Assembly (NCBI GenBank): GCA_050257855.1
Contig: JBLMXQ010000080.1
Location: 103,126-167,125 of the forward strand
Length of the DNA stretch: 64,000 nucleotides
Direction: 5' to 3'
Source of the DNA: JBLMXQ01 sp050257855
GTDB taxonomy: Bacteria > Acidobacteriota > Vicinamibacteria > Vicinamibacterales > CAVVIG01
Below the pieces are notes generated by a model, which made no database searches, was not told where the DNA came from, and saw nothing but the letters and a program-made list of their open reading frames with translations. The number at the start of each line of letters is the position of its first letter. Within the stretch, counting starts at the first letter, position 1. Positions 35,542-44,473 of the stretch are shown one piece after another. The translations under genes and the position numbers were made by a program.

Positions 35542-37847
35542 GCCAGTACGTCATCCGCTACGCGCGAAGCGCGGGCATTGCCGCGCTGTTCGTCGCCACG
35601 GCTCTGGCAGGGATCGTCAGCGGCGTGCTGTTCGCGTACGCGGGAGACCTGCCGCAGATCACGACGCTCGACGACTACGCGCCGAGCACGATTACCCGCG
35701 TCTACGCGGCGAACGGGCAGGTCATCGGCGAGTTCGCGACCCAGCGCCGCATCGTCGTCGGCTACGACGACATCAATCCGGTGCTGCGCGACGCGATCAT
35801 CGCGACGGAAGACGCCGAGTTCAACCGCCATTTCGGCATCAACATCTGGCGCATCTTCGCGGCGGCGGTCACCGACATCATCGAGCGCCGGCCCGATCAG
35901 GGGGCGAGCACGCTGACGCAGCAGGTCGCGCGCAATCTCGATCAGTTCGGCCTCACGAAGCAGAAGCTGTTCGAGCGGAAGATCCGCGAGGCGATTCTGG
36001 CGATCGAGATCGAGAAGCGGTACACGAAGAAGGAGATCTTCACGATCTACTGCAACCAGATGTACCTCGGGCACGGCGCCTACGGCGTCGAGGCCGCCTC
36101 TCGGCTCTACTTCAACAAGTCGAACAAGGCCCTCACGCTCGGCGAAGCCGCGCTGATCGCAGGGCTGTTCCAGTCACCGGAACGCCAGAGCCCGTACGTC
36201 AACATGAAGCGGGCGACGCTGCGGCGGAACGTCGTGCTGCAGCGGATGGCGGACGAGGGGTACATTCCGCAGCAGCGCGCCGACGAGGAGAAGCGGAAGC
36301 CGGTCGTCACGGCCGGGCAGCCGACGCAGGCGCCCGGCATCGCTCCGTATTTCGTCGAGGAGATCCGCAAGCACCTCGAGCGCGAGTACGGCGCGAAGAC
36401 GCTGTACGAGAACGGCCTGTCGGTGCAGACGACGCTCGACCCCGACCTGCAGCAGGCCGCCGACGTCGCGGTGGACCAGGGGGTGCGCCGGATCGACAAA
36501 CGTCGCGGCTGGCGCAGGCCGACGCGGAACGTGCTCGCCGAGGGGCACACCATCGACGGCTACAAGGAAGAGCGGTGGAGCCGCCCGATGGGCCCCGGGG
36601 ACATCGTGCCGGCGGTGGTCGTCAGCGCCACGAAGACCGACGCTCGCCTGCGTCTCGGGCCGCTCCATGCCGACCTCACGCGCGCAGGCTGGGCGTGGAC
36701 GCGTCGCGCCGCGGCCTCGGATCTGTTCAAGCGCGGCGATCTCGTGGAGGCGGAGATCCAGAAAGTCGACGAGGCCGGCGGCACGGCCACCGTGTCGCTC
36801 GAGCAGGAGCCGCTCGTGCAGGCCGCCATTCTGGCGATCGACAACCACACCGGCCAGATCAAGGCGATGGTCGGCGGCGAGAACTTCAATCGCAGCAAGT
36901 TCAACCGGGCCGTGCAGGCCTACCGGCAGGTCGGCTCGACGTTCAAGGCCTTCGTCTACACGACCGCCATCGACCGCGGCTTCACGCCGAGCTCGATCAT
37001 CGACGACGACCCGGTGACCTATCCGACAGGTACGGGCGAAGACTACTCGCCGCACAATTTCGACCACCAGTTCGAGGGACCGGTCACGCTGCGGCACGCG
37101 CTGGAGGACTCGCGCAACGTGCCGGCCATCAAGATGATGGACGCGCTCGGTCCGGCCAACGTGCTGGCGACCGCCAAGCGCTTCGGACTCGACGAGAACT
37201 TCCCCCCCTACCTGCCGATCGCGCTCGGCGCCGGCGAAGCCACGCTGCTCGAGATGACGAGCGCCTACACGACGTTTCCGAACCAGGGCGTGCGGATGAA
37301 GCCGTACGAAATCGTGAAGGTGCTCGACCGCGACGGCAACCTGCTCGAGGAGAACCGGCCGGAGTCGACCGATGTCATCCGGGCGGACACCGCCTACGTG
37401 ATGACGAATCTGTTCCGGGGCGTCGTCCTGCGCGGGACGGCCGCGGTGGCGGCGAGCCTGAAGTGGCCGCTCGCGGGGAAGACCGGCACGGTGGACGCCA
37501 ACACCGACGCCTGGTTCATCGGGTTCGATCCCAACCTCACGATCGGCGTGTGGGTGGGGCTCGACGAGAAGAAGCCGATCGGCTACAACCAGACGGGAGC
37601 CGTCGCCGCGCTGCCGATCTGGATGGACGTGATGAAGGCGTACATCGACCGCCAGCCGGACAAGGACAACCCGCCGCAGTTCCAGGCTCCGGGAAACATC
37701 GTGTTCCTGTCGGTCGACAAGACGACGGGCGCCGTGCTGCCGCCGGACACGCCGGGCGCGATCACCGAAGCCTTCATCGCCGGGACGCAGCCGGGCGCCG
37801 ACTTCGGGCACACGACGCCGCTCACGCCGCAGATCCAGCAGCCATGA
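35538..37847 (+). CDS. Penicillin-binding protein 1A (bifunctional)
   Basis: The enzyme polymerises and cross-links peptidoglycan in the periplasm. It has 769 residues. An N-terminal membrane anchor (about 12-34) is followed by the GT51 domain: IIATEDAEFNRHFGIN with the catalytic glutamate, then QGASTLTQQVARNL. The transpeptidase domain has the SxxK serine in QVGSTFKAFVY near residue 466, an SxN-type motif in EDSRNVPAI, and KTG in LAGKTGTVDANTDAWFIG near 648. The GTG start at 35538 overlaps the DUF6600-like gene stop. PBP1A is preferred over PBP2-type because of the GT51 domain. Confidence 0.94.
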   Translation: MSQYVIRYARSAGIAALFVATALAGIVSGVLFAYAGDLPQITTLDDYAPSTITRVYAANGQVIGEFATQRRIVVGYDDINPVLRDAIIATEDAEFNRHFGINIWRIFAAAVTDIIERRPDQGASTLTQQVARNLDQFGLTKQKLFERKIREAILAIEIEKRYTKKEIFTIYCNQMYLGHGAYGVEAASRLYFNKSNKALTLGEAALIAGLFQSPERQSPYVNMKRATLRRNVVLQRMADEGYIPQQRADEEKRKPVVTAGQPTQAPGIAPYFVEEIRKHLEREYGAKTLYENGLSVQTTLDPDLQQAADVAVDQGVRRIDKRRGWRRPTRNVLAEGHTIDGYKEERWSRPMGPGDIVPAVVVSATKTDARLRLGPLHADLTRAGWAWTRRAAASDLFKRGDLVEAEIQKVDEAGGTATVSLEQEPLVQAAILAIDNHTGQIKAMVGGENFNRSKFNRAVQAYRQVGSTFKAFVYTTAIDRGFTPSSIIDDDPVTYPTGTGEDYSPHNFDHQFEGPVTLRHALEDSRNVPAIKMMDALGPANVLATAKRFGLDENFPPYLPIALGAGEATLLEMTSAYTTFPNQGVRMKPYEIVKVLDRDGNLLEENRPESTDVIRADTAYVMTNLFRGVVLRGTAAVAASLKWPLAGKTGTVDANTDAWFIGFDPNLTIGVWVGLDEKKPIGYNQTGAVAALPIWMDVMKAYIDRQPDKDNPPQFQAPGNIVFLSVDKTTGAVLPPDTPGAITEAFIAGTQPGADFGHTTPLTPQIQQP

Positions 37848-37862
37848 ACCCGGAGCGGAAGT

Positions 37863-37924
37863 CACGACGATCGCGAAGGCCACACGATTCGAGCCTTCGC
37901 GACGCGGGTCTCCGTGTCGTCGTG
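37863..37924. terminator. Nested inverted repeat between convergent genes
   Basis: The inner arms TCGCGAAGGC (37871-37880) and GCCTTCGCGA (37893-37902) pair perfectly over 10 bases. Outer arms CACGACGA (37863-37870) and TCGTCGTG (37917-37924) extend the structure. It separates the convergent PBP1A gene (ends 37847) and the Vgb-like gene (ends 37935). Probably a bidirectional terminator or a palindromic repeat; no poly-T tract is evident. Confidence 0.55.
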
Positions 37925-37934
37925 CCTTCGTGGC

Positions 37935-38963
37935 TCAGCGCGTGCCGCTCGCGCTCTTGATCGTCACCCGCGCGAGCTTGCCGACGCCGCTCTCGGCGAG
38001 CCAGAGATGGCCCTGACGATCGACGTCCATGTTCCGGACCGTCCCGCCGCCGCTCGGCAGCGGCCACGACTGCATCTTCTTCGTCTGCGGATCGAACCGC
38101 ACGAGCACGTTGTGCGTGTCGTCCCCGGTCTCGACGTACCAGACGGCGCCGTCCGACGTGATGTCGATCGCATACGGCCGGGAGTCCTCACCGCCGGGCG
38201 ACTTGAACTCCTCCACCTTCCCCGTCCTCGGGTCCAGGTGGCCCAGGTATCCGCGCGCGTAGTCGCCGTACCAGACGGTGTCGTCCTTCGCGACGGCGAT
38301 CCGGCGTGGACGAGCGTCGGCGCTCGGCAGTGGATACTCGACGATCTTCAGCGTCGCCGGGTCGACGCTCCCGATCTTGTTGGAGTTGAACTCGTCGAAG
38401 AACGGCACACCCTTCGAGTTGAGGCGGATGCCGTAGGGGCGCGAGTTGGCGGTCGGCGGCGACACCAGCTTGATGGCGCCGGTCTTCGGGTCGAGCCTCC
38501 CGATGAAGTTGCCGGCCTGCACGGTGAAGATCATCAGGCCATCGGGGAGGAAGACCATCGTGTGCGGATCGCGCGCCTTCGGATCCGGCATCTTGAACTC
38601 GGTGATCTTCCCGGTCTTGACGTCGATCTTCCCGATGAGCCCGGCAGAATTGCCCGTGTACCAGACGTTCCCGGTTCGGTCGATCGTCACGCCGTGCGGA
38701 CCGGAATTCGGCGTGGGCAGCGCGTATTCCTTGAACTGCTCCGTTGCAGGATCGAAGCGGCCGACGACGTTCGCGCGCTGGCCGGTGTACCAGATGGAGC
38801 CGTCCGGCGCGACGGCGGGATCGTGCGGGTACGGCGGCTTGCTGGGGGTCAGCCACTCCTTGATGTCGACGCTGACCGGACCGGCGGCGAGGGCGCCGAC
38901 GGTGGCGAGGGTCGACGCGATGAGCGCGAGGCCGATGGTGCCGGTCACGAGCATTCGGCGCAT
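37935..38963 (-). CDS. Secreted beta-propeller protein, virginiamycin B lyase-like
   Basis: The product is 342 residues from the ATG at 38963, preceded by GGAGGG. A signal peptide (about 1-27, LVTGTIGLALIASTLATVGA) precedes seven repeated blades of the Vgb/streptogramin-lyase type, each like DGSIWYTGQRANVVGRFDP or TGNVWYTGNSAGLIGKID. The His residues of characterised Vgb lyases are partly represented (SGPHGVTIDRTG, RDPHTMVFLPDG). Most such genes in soil bacteria are not antibiotic lyases, so a generic secreted propeller is the safe call. Its 5' end abuts a divergent gene within two bases. Confidence 0.87.
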   Translation of the reverse strand: MRRMLVTGTIGLALIASTLATVGALAAGPVSVDIKEWLTPSKPPYPHDPAVAPDGSIWYTGQRANVVGRFDPATEQFKEYALPTPNSGPHGVTIDRTGNVWYTGNSAGLIGKIDVKTGKITEFKMPDPKARDPHTMVFLPDGLMIFTVQAGNFIGRLDPKTGAIKLVSPPTANSRPYGIRLNSKGVPFFDEFNSNKIGSVDPATLKIVEYPLPSADARPRRIAVAKDDTVWYGDYARGYLGHLDPRTGKVEEFKSPGGEDSRPYAIDITSDGAVWYVETGDDTHNVLVRFDPQTKKMQSWPLPSGGGTVRNMDVDRQGHLWLAESGVGKLARVTIKSASGTR

Positions 38964-38964
38964 A

Positions 38965-39543
38965 ATGTCCCTCCTGCGCATGCGCATTCTAATCCCGGCA
39001 GCGGTCGTCCTGGCGACAATCCCGCTCGGCCTGAAGGCATTCAAGGAAGGGCCGTATCCGAACGTCACCGGCGGGTTCGGCGAGCCGTCGTGCCACACCT
39101 GCCACCTCGACAACCCGCTCAACGCGCCCGGCGGGTCGCTGGCGGTCACCGGGGTGCCGACGTCGTACACGCCCGGCGGGACGTACACGATTACAGTGAC
39201 GCTGACGCGCGAGGGGCTGCGGCGCGGGGGATTCGAAGTCGCCGCACGCTTCGCATCCGGCCCCGGCCGGGGCCGGCAAGCCGGGCGCTGGCGTCCGCTC
39301 GACGCGCGCGTGCAGCTGATTCATTCGCAGGCGGACCCGTCACTCGAGTTCGTGCAGCACAACCTGGCGGGCTCGCGTGCTCCGACGCGCGGGCGCAACG
39401 CGTGGACGCTGGAATGGACCGCCCCTCCGGCTGCGTCGGCGCCGATCCAGTTCAACGTCGCCGCGAACGCGTCCAACAACGACGATTCGCCGCTCGGCGA
39501 CTATATCTACCTGAAGGCCGTCATCTCGCGGCCATCCCGCTGA
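38965..39543 (+). CDS. Reeler/choice-anchor-like exported protein with CxxCH motif
   Basis: The product is about 192 residues. A hydrophobic leader (about 6-24, RILIPAAVVLATIPLGLKAF) precedes GFGEPSCHTCHLDNPLN, a CxxCH motif that could bind heme c but also occurs in Reeler/choice-anchor-V proteins. A beta-rich domain follows (PGGTYTITVTLTREGLRRGGFEVAA). The in-frame palindrome at 39259 adds Gly/Arg/Gln residues in the middle. Start is ATG 38965 or 38980; neither has a clear ribosome site. The call rests on the motif and the domain character; no function is known. Confidence 0.65.
   Translation: MSLLRMRILIPAAVVLATIPLGLKAFKEGPYPNVTGGFGEPSCHTCHLDNPLNAPGGSLAVTGVPTSYTPGGTYTITVTLTREGLRRGGFEVAARFASGPGRGRQAGRWRPLDARVQLIHSQADPSLEFVQHNLAGSRAPTRGRNAWTLEWTAPPAASAPIQFNVAANASNNDDSPLGDYIYLKAVISRPSR
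39259..39274. repeat. 16-base perfect palindrome inside the Reeler-like gene
   Basis: GGCCCCGGCCGGGGCC is self-complementary over all 16 bases and is translated in frame as GPGR/GR within ASGPGRGRQAGRW. The surrounding residues break the beta-strand pattern of the domain, as expected for an inserted repeat tolerated in a loop. Confidence 0.6.
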
Positions 39544-39553
39544 GCGTCGTCCC

Positions 39554-40063
39554 ATGAACGTGATCGAAACGGAGCGGCTCCTGCTCCGCCGGCTGACCGT
39601 GGAGGACGCGGCGTTCATTCTGGACCTGCTGAATCAGCCGTCGTTCCTCCGCTTCATCGGCGACAAGAACGTGCGGACGCTGGACGCCGCGCGCGAGTAC
39701 ATCCTGAACGGACCGGTAGCCAGCTACGACCGCCTGGGATTCGGCCTCTACCTCACGGTGAGGAAGACAGACGAAGCACCGCTCGGCATCTGCGGCCTCG
39801 TCAAGAGAGAAGGGCTCGAGGACGTGGACCTCGGCTTCGCGTTCCTCCCGCAGTTCTGGTCGAAGGGGTACGCGTTCGAATCGGCATCCGCCGTTCTCGC
39901 TTACGCGCGGGCCACTCTCGGGCTCGCGCGCATCGTCGCGATCGTATCTCCCGACAACGCGGCCTCGATTGCGTTGCTCGAGCGCCTGGGCTTCGGCTTC
40001 GAGCGCCTCGTGCAGCTCGCCAGCGACCAGGCGCCGGTCAGCCTCTACGGCGCGACGCGCTGA
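39554..40063 (+). CDS. GNAT acetyltransferase, RimJ/RimL-like
   Basis: The enzyme is 169 residues. It opens MNVIETERLLLRRLTVEDAA, typical of ribosomal-protein-type RimJ/RimL acetyltransferases. FAFLPQFWSKGYAFESASAV with the acetyl-CoA-binding region near 95, and VSPDNAASIALLERLGF near 130 are present. It starts 11 bases after the Reeler-like gene. The acceptor (protein alpha-amine or small molecule) is unknown. Confidence 0.9.
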   Translation: MNVIETERLLLRRLTVEDAAFILDLLNQPSFLRFIGDKNVRTLDAAREYILNGPVASYDRLGFGLYLTVRKTDEAPLGICGLVKREGLEDVDLGFAFLPQFWSKGYAFESASAVLAYARATLGLARIVAIVSPDNAASIALLERLGFGFERLVQLASDQAPVSLYGATR

Positions 40064-40141
40064 TCGCGGCCAGCCCGCCTCGCGCGCGTACCTGCTCACC
40101 ACGACGAGACCGGGCAGAATGCGTCGACTCGGAGACGATGC

Positions 40142-41725
40142 TCAGCGCCAGACCCGGATCAGGCGTCCGAGCGCCGCCTCCGCTTCGGGCACCCGCAGCA
40201 TCCGCGCGGCGGCAAAGAACGCGATCCCGTAGGGGCCCAGGACGACGAGGGCCGTCAGGACCGGATGCGACGCAACCGGCGCGCGCAGCTTGATCGCCCA
40301 GGCGATCGCCGCGGCGGCGATCGCCGACCCCCACAGCTTGACGGCCAGGTCGAGCGGCAGGCCCGTTCGCCCGATGCGCGCATTGAGCGTGCCGCGCAGC
40401 AGGAACATCTCAACCCACGAGGCGAGGCCCGCCGACACGGTCAGCCCGGCGGCTCCCCACACCGGCGGGATGCCGAGCCAGCCGGGCATCGGGATCGCGA
40501 ACACATACCCGAGCACGGTGGTGAGCGCGACGCGGACGACCGCGTAGTTGAGCGGCGTGCGCGTGTCGCGCAGCGCGTAGTACGTGGACGAATACAGCCG
40601 GCCGAGTGTCGACGCGAGCACGCCAACGCCGGAGCCGGCCAGGATGCTCCACACGTACACGGCGTCGGCGTGCCGGAACCGGCCCGTCTGGAGCAGCGCC
40701 GCGGCCACGACGTCGCCGAGCGCGATGAAGGCGACGGCCGACGGCACGACGAAGAAGGCGATCTGGCGGAGGCCGGCGTCGAGCCGCCTGCGAACCGCCT
40801 CGGCGCCCGCGAGGTCGGAGGCGGCCGCGCCCGACATGGCCGGCAGTTCCGCGGCCGACACCGAGATCCCGAAGAGGCTCACGGGAAGGTTCGCCAGCAG
40901 CTGGGCGTTGACGAATCCGGTGACGGCGCCGGTCGGCAGCAGGCTGGCCAGCAGGGAATCGATGTACGAGCTGATCTGCACGACGCCCCGGCTGAAGACC
41001 ACGGGGACGAAATTCCTGACAACGGTCCGCACGTGGTCCGAAGCGGTATCGAGCGCGAACCGCAGGCCAGGCGCGACGCGGCGCACGTACGGCACCTGCA
41101 CGGCGAACTGCAGGGCGCTGCCGACGACCGATCCCCACGCGAGCAGCACGGCCAGGCGCGGCAGGGCGGAATGGCCGAAGGCGACGAGCGTGCCGATCAT
41201 CACGGCGTTCCACACCACCGGCGCCATATAGGACAGCAGAAACCGGTGGTGGCTGTTGAGCACGCCCAGGCACCACGCGGACATCACGAGCAGTCCGGCG
41301 CCCGGAAACAGCACGCGGACGATCTCGATCGTCAGCTCGCGTTTGGCGCCGGTGAACCCCGGCGCGATGGCGGCGATGAGGAGCGGCGTCGCGAAGACGC
41401 CGACCAGCACGATGACCGCCACGAGGAGCGCCAGGAGGGAGCCGACCGCGCCGGCGACGCGATCGGCTTCCTCTCTCTCGTCGCGCGCCACCATCGCGGC
41501 GTACACGGGGATGAACGAGCCGGAGAGCGCGCCGGCGCCGAACAGGTTCTGCAGGAAATTCGGGATGCGGAAGGCGGCGTTGAACGCGTCGGCCGCGTCC
41601 GACTGGAGCCCGAAGTAGTACGAGAAGACGCGCAGCCGCACGAGCCCGGCGAGGCGGCTCGCGAGGATCCCGACGGCGACGAAAAACGCGGAGCGCCCCG
41701 TCCGCAGCGGCCGGCGATCAGGCAA
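40142..41725 (-). CDS. murJ: Lipid II flippase MurJ
   Basis: MurJ moves lipid II across the inner membrane. The 527-residue protein has 13-14 hydrophobic helices. The N-terminal GILASRLAGLVRLRVFSYYFG, AFRIPNFLQNLFGAGALSGSF and IPVYAA are the MVF family signatures with functionally important arginines. The start overlaps the prfB stop by 8 bases, so prfB and murJ are translationally coupled. It pairs functionally with PBP1A and lnt in the same envelope-gene region. Confidence 0.95.
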   Translation of the reverse strand: MPDRRPLRTGRSAFFVAVGILASRLAGLVRLRVFSYYFGLQSDAADAFNAAFRIPNFLQNLFGAGALSGSFIPVYAAMVARDEREEADRVAGAVGSLLALLVAVIVLVGVFATPLLIAAIAPGFTGAKRELTIEIVRVLFPGAGLLVMSAWCLGVLNSHHRFLLSYMAPVVWNAVMIGTLVAFGHSALPRLAVLLAWGSVVGSALQFAVQVPYVRRVAPGLRFALDTASDHVRTVVRNFVPVVFSRGVVQISSYIDSLLASLLPTGAVTGFVNAQLLANLPVSLFGISVSAAELPAMSGAAASDLAGAEAVRRRLDAGLRQIAFFVVPSAVAFIALGDVVAAALLQTGRFRHADAVYVWSILAGSGVGVLASTLGRLYSSTYYALRDTRTPLNYAVVRVALTTVLGYVFAIPMPGWLGIPPVWGAAGLTVSAGLASWVEMFLLRGTLNARIGRTGLPLDLAVKLWGSAIAAAAIAWAIKLRAPVASHPVLTALVVLGPYGIAFFAAARMLRVPEAEAALGRLIRVWR

Positions 41726-42855
41726 TCTCGTCTTCGGGCGCCGCCTCGCCGAGCGTGCCGCTCGCCTTCTTCATCAGATAGCTCTTGATGAACGCGTCGA
41801 TGTCGCCGTCGAGCACCCGGTTGATGTCGCCCGCCTGTTCCTTCGTCCGGTGGTCCTTGACCATCTGGTACGGGTGCAGCACGTAGCTGCGGATCTGGCT
41901 GCCGAACGCGATGTCCTTTTTCGTCCCGCCGAGCTGATCGAGCTTCGCCTGGTTCTCCTTCTGCTTCAGGTCGTACAGGCGCGCCTTCAGCACCTTCATC
42001 GCCGAATCGCGGTTCCGGTGCTGCGACCGCTCGTTCTGACACGACACGACGATGCCGGTCGGGAGATGGGTGATGCGGACGGCCGAATCGGTGACGTTGA
42101 CGTGCTGGCCGCCGGCGCCGCTCGACCGGTAGGTGTCGATGCGCAGGTCCTTCTCCTCGATCTGCACGTCCACGTCTTCGGGCAGCTCCGGCCATACGAA
42201 GACCGACGCAAACGACGTGTGCCGCCGCGCCGCCTGATCGAACGGCGAAATGCGCACGAGGCGGTGCACGCCGGCTTCCGCCGACAGCAGCCCGTACGCG
42301 AATTCGCCGGCGACGGTGAAGGTGGCGCTCTTGAGCCCCGCCTCGTCGCCCGGCTGGTAGTCGATCAGCTCGCGCCTGAAGCCCCGGCGCTCGGCCCAGC
42401 GCAGGTACATGCGGAGCAGCATCTCCGCCCAGTCCTGCGACTCGGTACCGCCGGCGCCCGGATGGATCGTCACGATCGCGTTCTTCCGATCGTGCTCGCC
42501 GCCGAGCATCTTCTTGATCTCGCCGGCCTGGACCTCCTGATCGAGCACATCGAGCGCCTGGGCCAGCTCCGCCTCCACCGGCTCGCCGGCCTGGGCCCAC
42601 TCGGCGAGCACGGCCAGGTCGTCGCTCTTCTGGCGCAGCGAGTCGACGAGGTCGCGATCCTGCTCCAGCCGCCGCCGGCGCTGAAGCACTTTCTGGGCTT
42701 CGGCCTGGTCCTTCCAGAAGTCGGGCGCAGCGGCGCGCGCTTCGAGCCGGGTCAGCTCTTCGCGGGGACGGGCGGCCTCAAAGATAACTCCGCAGATCAC
42801 CAGCCCGCTTGCTCAGATCCTGGTAACGGCGCATCAATTCGTCGACGGTCGGCAT
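41718..42855 (-). CDS. prfB: Peptide chain release factor 2, expressed by +1 frameshift
   Basis: RF2 terminates translation at UGA and UAA. The first 25 codons from ATG at 42855 (MPTVDELMRRYQDLSKRAGD then LRSYL) end at an in-frame TGA (42780-42778); the +1 frame then continues EAARPREELTRLEARAA. Full-length RF2 therefore needs the classic CTT-TGA slip, so this entry covers both frames. The GGQ motif is in YRSSGAGGQHVNVTDSAVR. The tripeptide anticodon SPF is in RLVRISPFDQ. A perfect ribosome site, GGAGG, precedes the start. murJ overlaps the 3' end. Confidence 0.95.
42778..42793 (-). promoter_or_regulatory. prfB programmed +1 frameshift site
   Basis: On the minus strand the site reads GGAG-TTAT-CTT-TGA-G. 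CTT at codon 25 is followed by UGA as the in-frame codon 26. An internal Shine-Dalgarno-like GGAG lies just upstream, matching the arrangement of the E. coli RF2 autoregulatory site (SD-like, then TAT CTT TGA). When RF2 is scarce the slow UGA decoding favours slipping to +1. Confidence 0.9.
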
Positions 42856-42875
42856 GGTCCTCCGGGGTGGTGAGC

Positions 42876-42925
42876 TCTCAGGTTGTCGGTTGTCGGTCCG
42901 TCAGTTCCGAGGTATCGGCTCCGAG
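42876..42925. repeat. Degenerate heptamer array upstream of prfB
   Basis: TTGTCGG occurs twice in tandem (42883-42889, 42890-42896), followed by loosely related 7-8 mers such as TTCCGAG, GTATCGG and CTCCGAG. The register of seven is kept over about 40 bases, though only two units are identical. It fills most of the 121-base gap between the lnt stop and the prfB start. Confidence 0.45.
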
Positions 42926-42976
42926 TCCTGCGGCCCGAGGCCCGCACCGGTGGCCGGGGCTCTCGGCCGACGGCTG

Positions 42977-44473
42977 CTAGTGTACCCGGCGCGCGAGCGC
43001 GAGCGCCACCAGCGTCAACACCGCCGACGCGTACGCCAGGACGTCGCCGATTCGCGCATAGAGCGTCATCGCGTTCACGAAGCGCACCTCGCCCAGCATG
43101 ACGGCCGGCGCGAACAGCCGGCTCTTCTCCAGGACGCGTCCGTACGGATCGACGATGCCGCTGATGCCGGTGTTGGCGGATCTGACGAGGTACCGCCCTT
43201 CCTCGACCGCCCGCATCGAGGCCTGCTCGAAGTGCTGGTATGGCGCCGACGTGCTGCCGAACCACGCGTCGTTGGTGATCGTCGTCAGGAGCTGGCTGCC
43301 GCCCCGCACGAACCGGCGCACCAGGTCCGGGTACACGATCTCGTAGCAGATGGCGGTGCTCACCAGGTGGCCGTCGACCGGCAACAGGTTCGCCTGCGTG
43401 CCGGGCGAGAAGTCGGACACCGCCTCGACGAGCGGCGCGGCGAAGAAGAACACCGACTTGAGCGGCACGTACTCGCCGAACGGCACGAGGTGCATCTTGC
43501 GGTAGACCCCGCCCACTGTCCCGTCCGACCTCACCAGGAACGCCGAGTTGTAGTACCTGGTCGGCACGCCGCGCTCGATCTGATCGCTGCCGACGAGAAT
43601 CGGCACGTGCGCCTGGCGCGCGATCGCGCGGACCTGGCCGGCTTCCAGCCGATCCTCCTCGAAATAGAACGGCGCCGACGACTCCGGCCACACGACGAAC
43701 TGCGCGCCGCCAGCGATGGCCTGGCGCGTCATGCGGAGGTACTCGTCGAAGATCGAGGTTGCCCGCGCGGCATCCCACTTCTCCGCCTGATCGACGTCGC
43801 CCTGGACGAGGCCGATTCGAATCGCGTCGCCCTGCCGTGTCAGATCGCCGCGCCCGACCCGCCAGCTTCCCCACGCTGCCGCGCCGAGCAGAAGCACGCC
43901 GACCGACACGGCAGCCATGATCCCCGGCCTTCGGCGAGGTGTCAGCGCGAACAGCGCCGCCGCGGCGCTCACCGACGCGACCAGGGCCGACACGCCGAAT
44001 ACGCCGAAGAGGCTCGCCACCTGCGCGATCGGCAGCGTGACGGCCTGGCTGTAGCCGAGCAGCACCCACGGGAATCCTGTGAACAGGTGGGCGCGCCCGA
44101 GTTCGGTGGCCACCCACACGAACGGCGCCATCATCACCGCCTCAGGCCCGTGCGACGCCATCAGGCGCCGCATGATCACGGCGAAGAGCGCGGGGAAGAG
44201 CGCGAGGTACGCCACGAGGGCGACGTTGATCGGCACGGCGACCCAGGTCGCCAGCCCGCCGTAGACGACCATCACGTGCGTGATCCAGTACAGCGTGCCG
44301 GCGAAGTACACGAGCCCCGCGGTGAGACCGAGGCCGAACGCCCGCGACAGCGAGCCGCGGCCCAACGCGACCAGCAGAGGCGCCAGCGCAATCCAGCCGA
44401 GCGCGGGATGACCGAATTTCGGGAAGCTCAGCGCCAGCAGGGCGCCCGATGCGAAGGCTAGCGAGTAATCCAG
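42977..44473 (-). CDS. lnt: Apolipoprotein N-acyltransferase
   Basis: Lnt adds the third acyl chain to lipoproteins in the inner membrane, upstream of LolCDE transport. The N-terminal helices (ALSFPKFGHPALGWIALAPL), six to seven TM segments and a C-terminal nitrilase-like domain are present. Catalytic residues are visible: E in VVWPESSAPF, K in YRKMHLVPFGEY and C in STAICYEIVYP. No ATG, GTG or TTG opens the conserved N-terminus: the nearest start-like codon is CTG at 44473, inside the SPOR gene, while the TTG at 44365 would remove the first helix. The CTG extent is given as an interpretation. Confidence 0.85.
   Translation of the reverse strand: MDYSLAFASGALLALSFPKFGHPALGWIALAPLLVALGRGSLSRAFGLGLTAGLVYFAGTLYWITHVMVVYGGLATWVAVPINVALVAYLALFPALFAVIMRRLMASHGPEAVMMAPFVWVATELGRAHLFTGFPWVLLGYSQAVTLPIAQVASLFGVFGVSALVASVSAAAALFALTPRRRPGIMAAVSVGVLLLGAAAWGSWRVGRGDLTRQGDAIRIGLVQGDVDQAEKWDAARATSIFDEYLRMTRQAIAGGAQFVVWPESSAPFYFEEDRLEAGQVRAIARQAHVPILVGSDQIERGVPTRYYNSAFLVRSDGTVGGVYRKMHLVPFGEYVPLKSVFFFAAPLVEAVSDFSPGTQANLLPVDGHLVSTAICYEIVYPDLVRRFVRGGSQLLTTITNDAWFGSTSAPYQHFEQASMRAVEEGRYLVRSANTGISGIVDPYGRVLEKSRLFAPAVMLGEVRFVNAMTLYARIGDVLAYASAVLTLVALALARRVH

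Noticed and set aside
37935..38963. Vgb-like gene considered as a streptogramin resistance gene
   Set aside because: The propeller fold alone does not show lyase activity and such genes are common in soil bacteria without that function.
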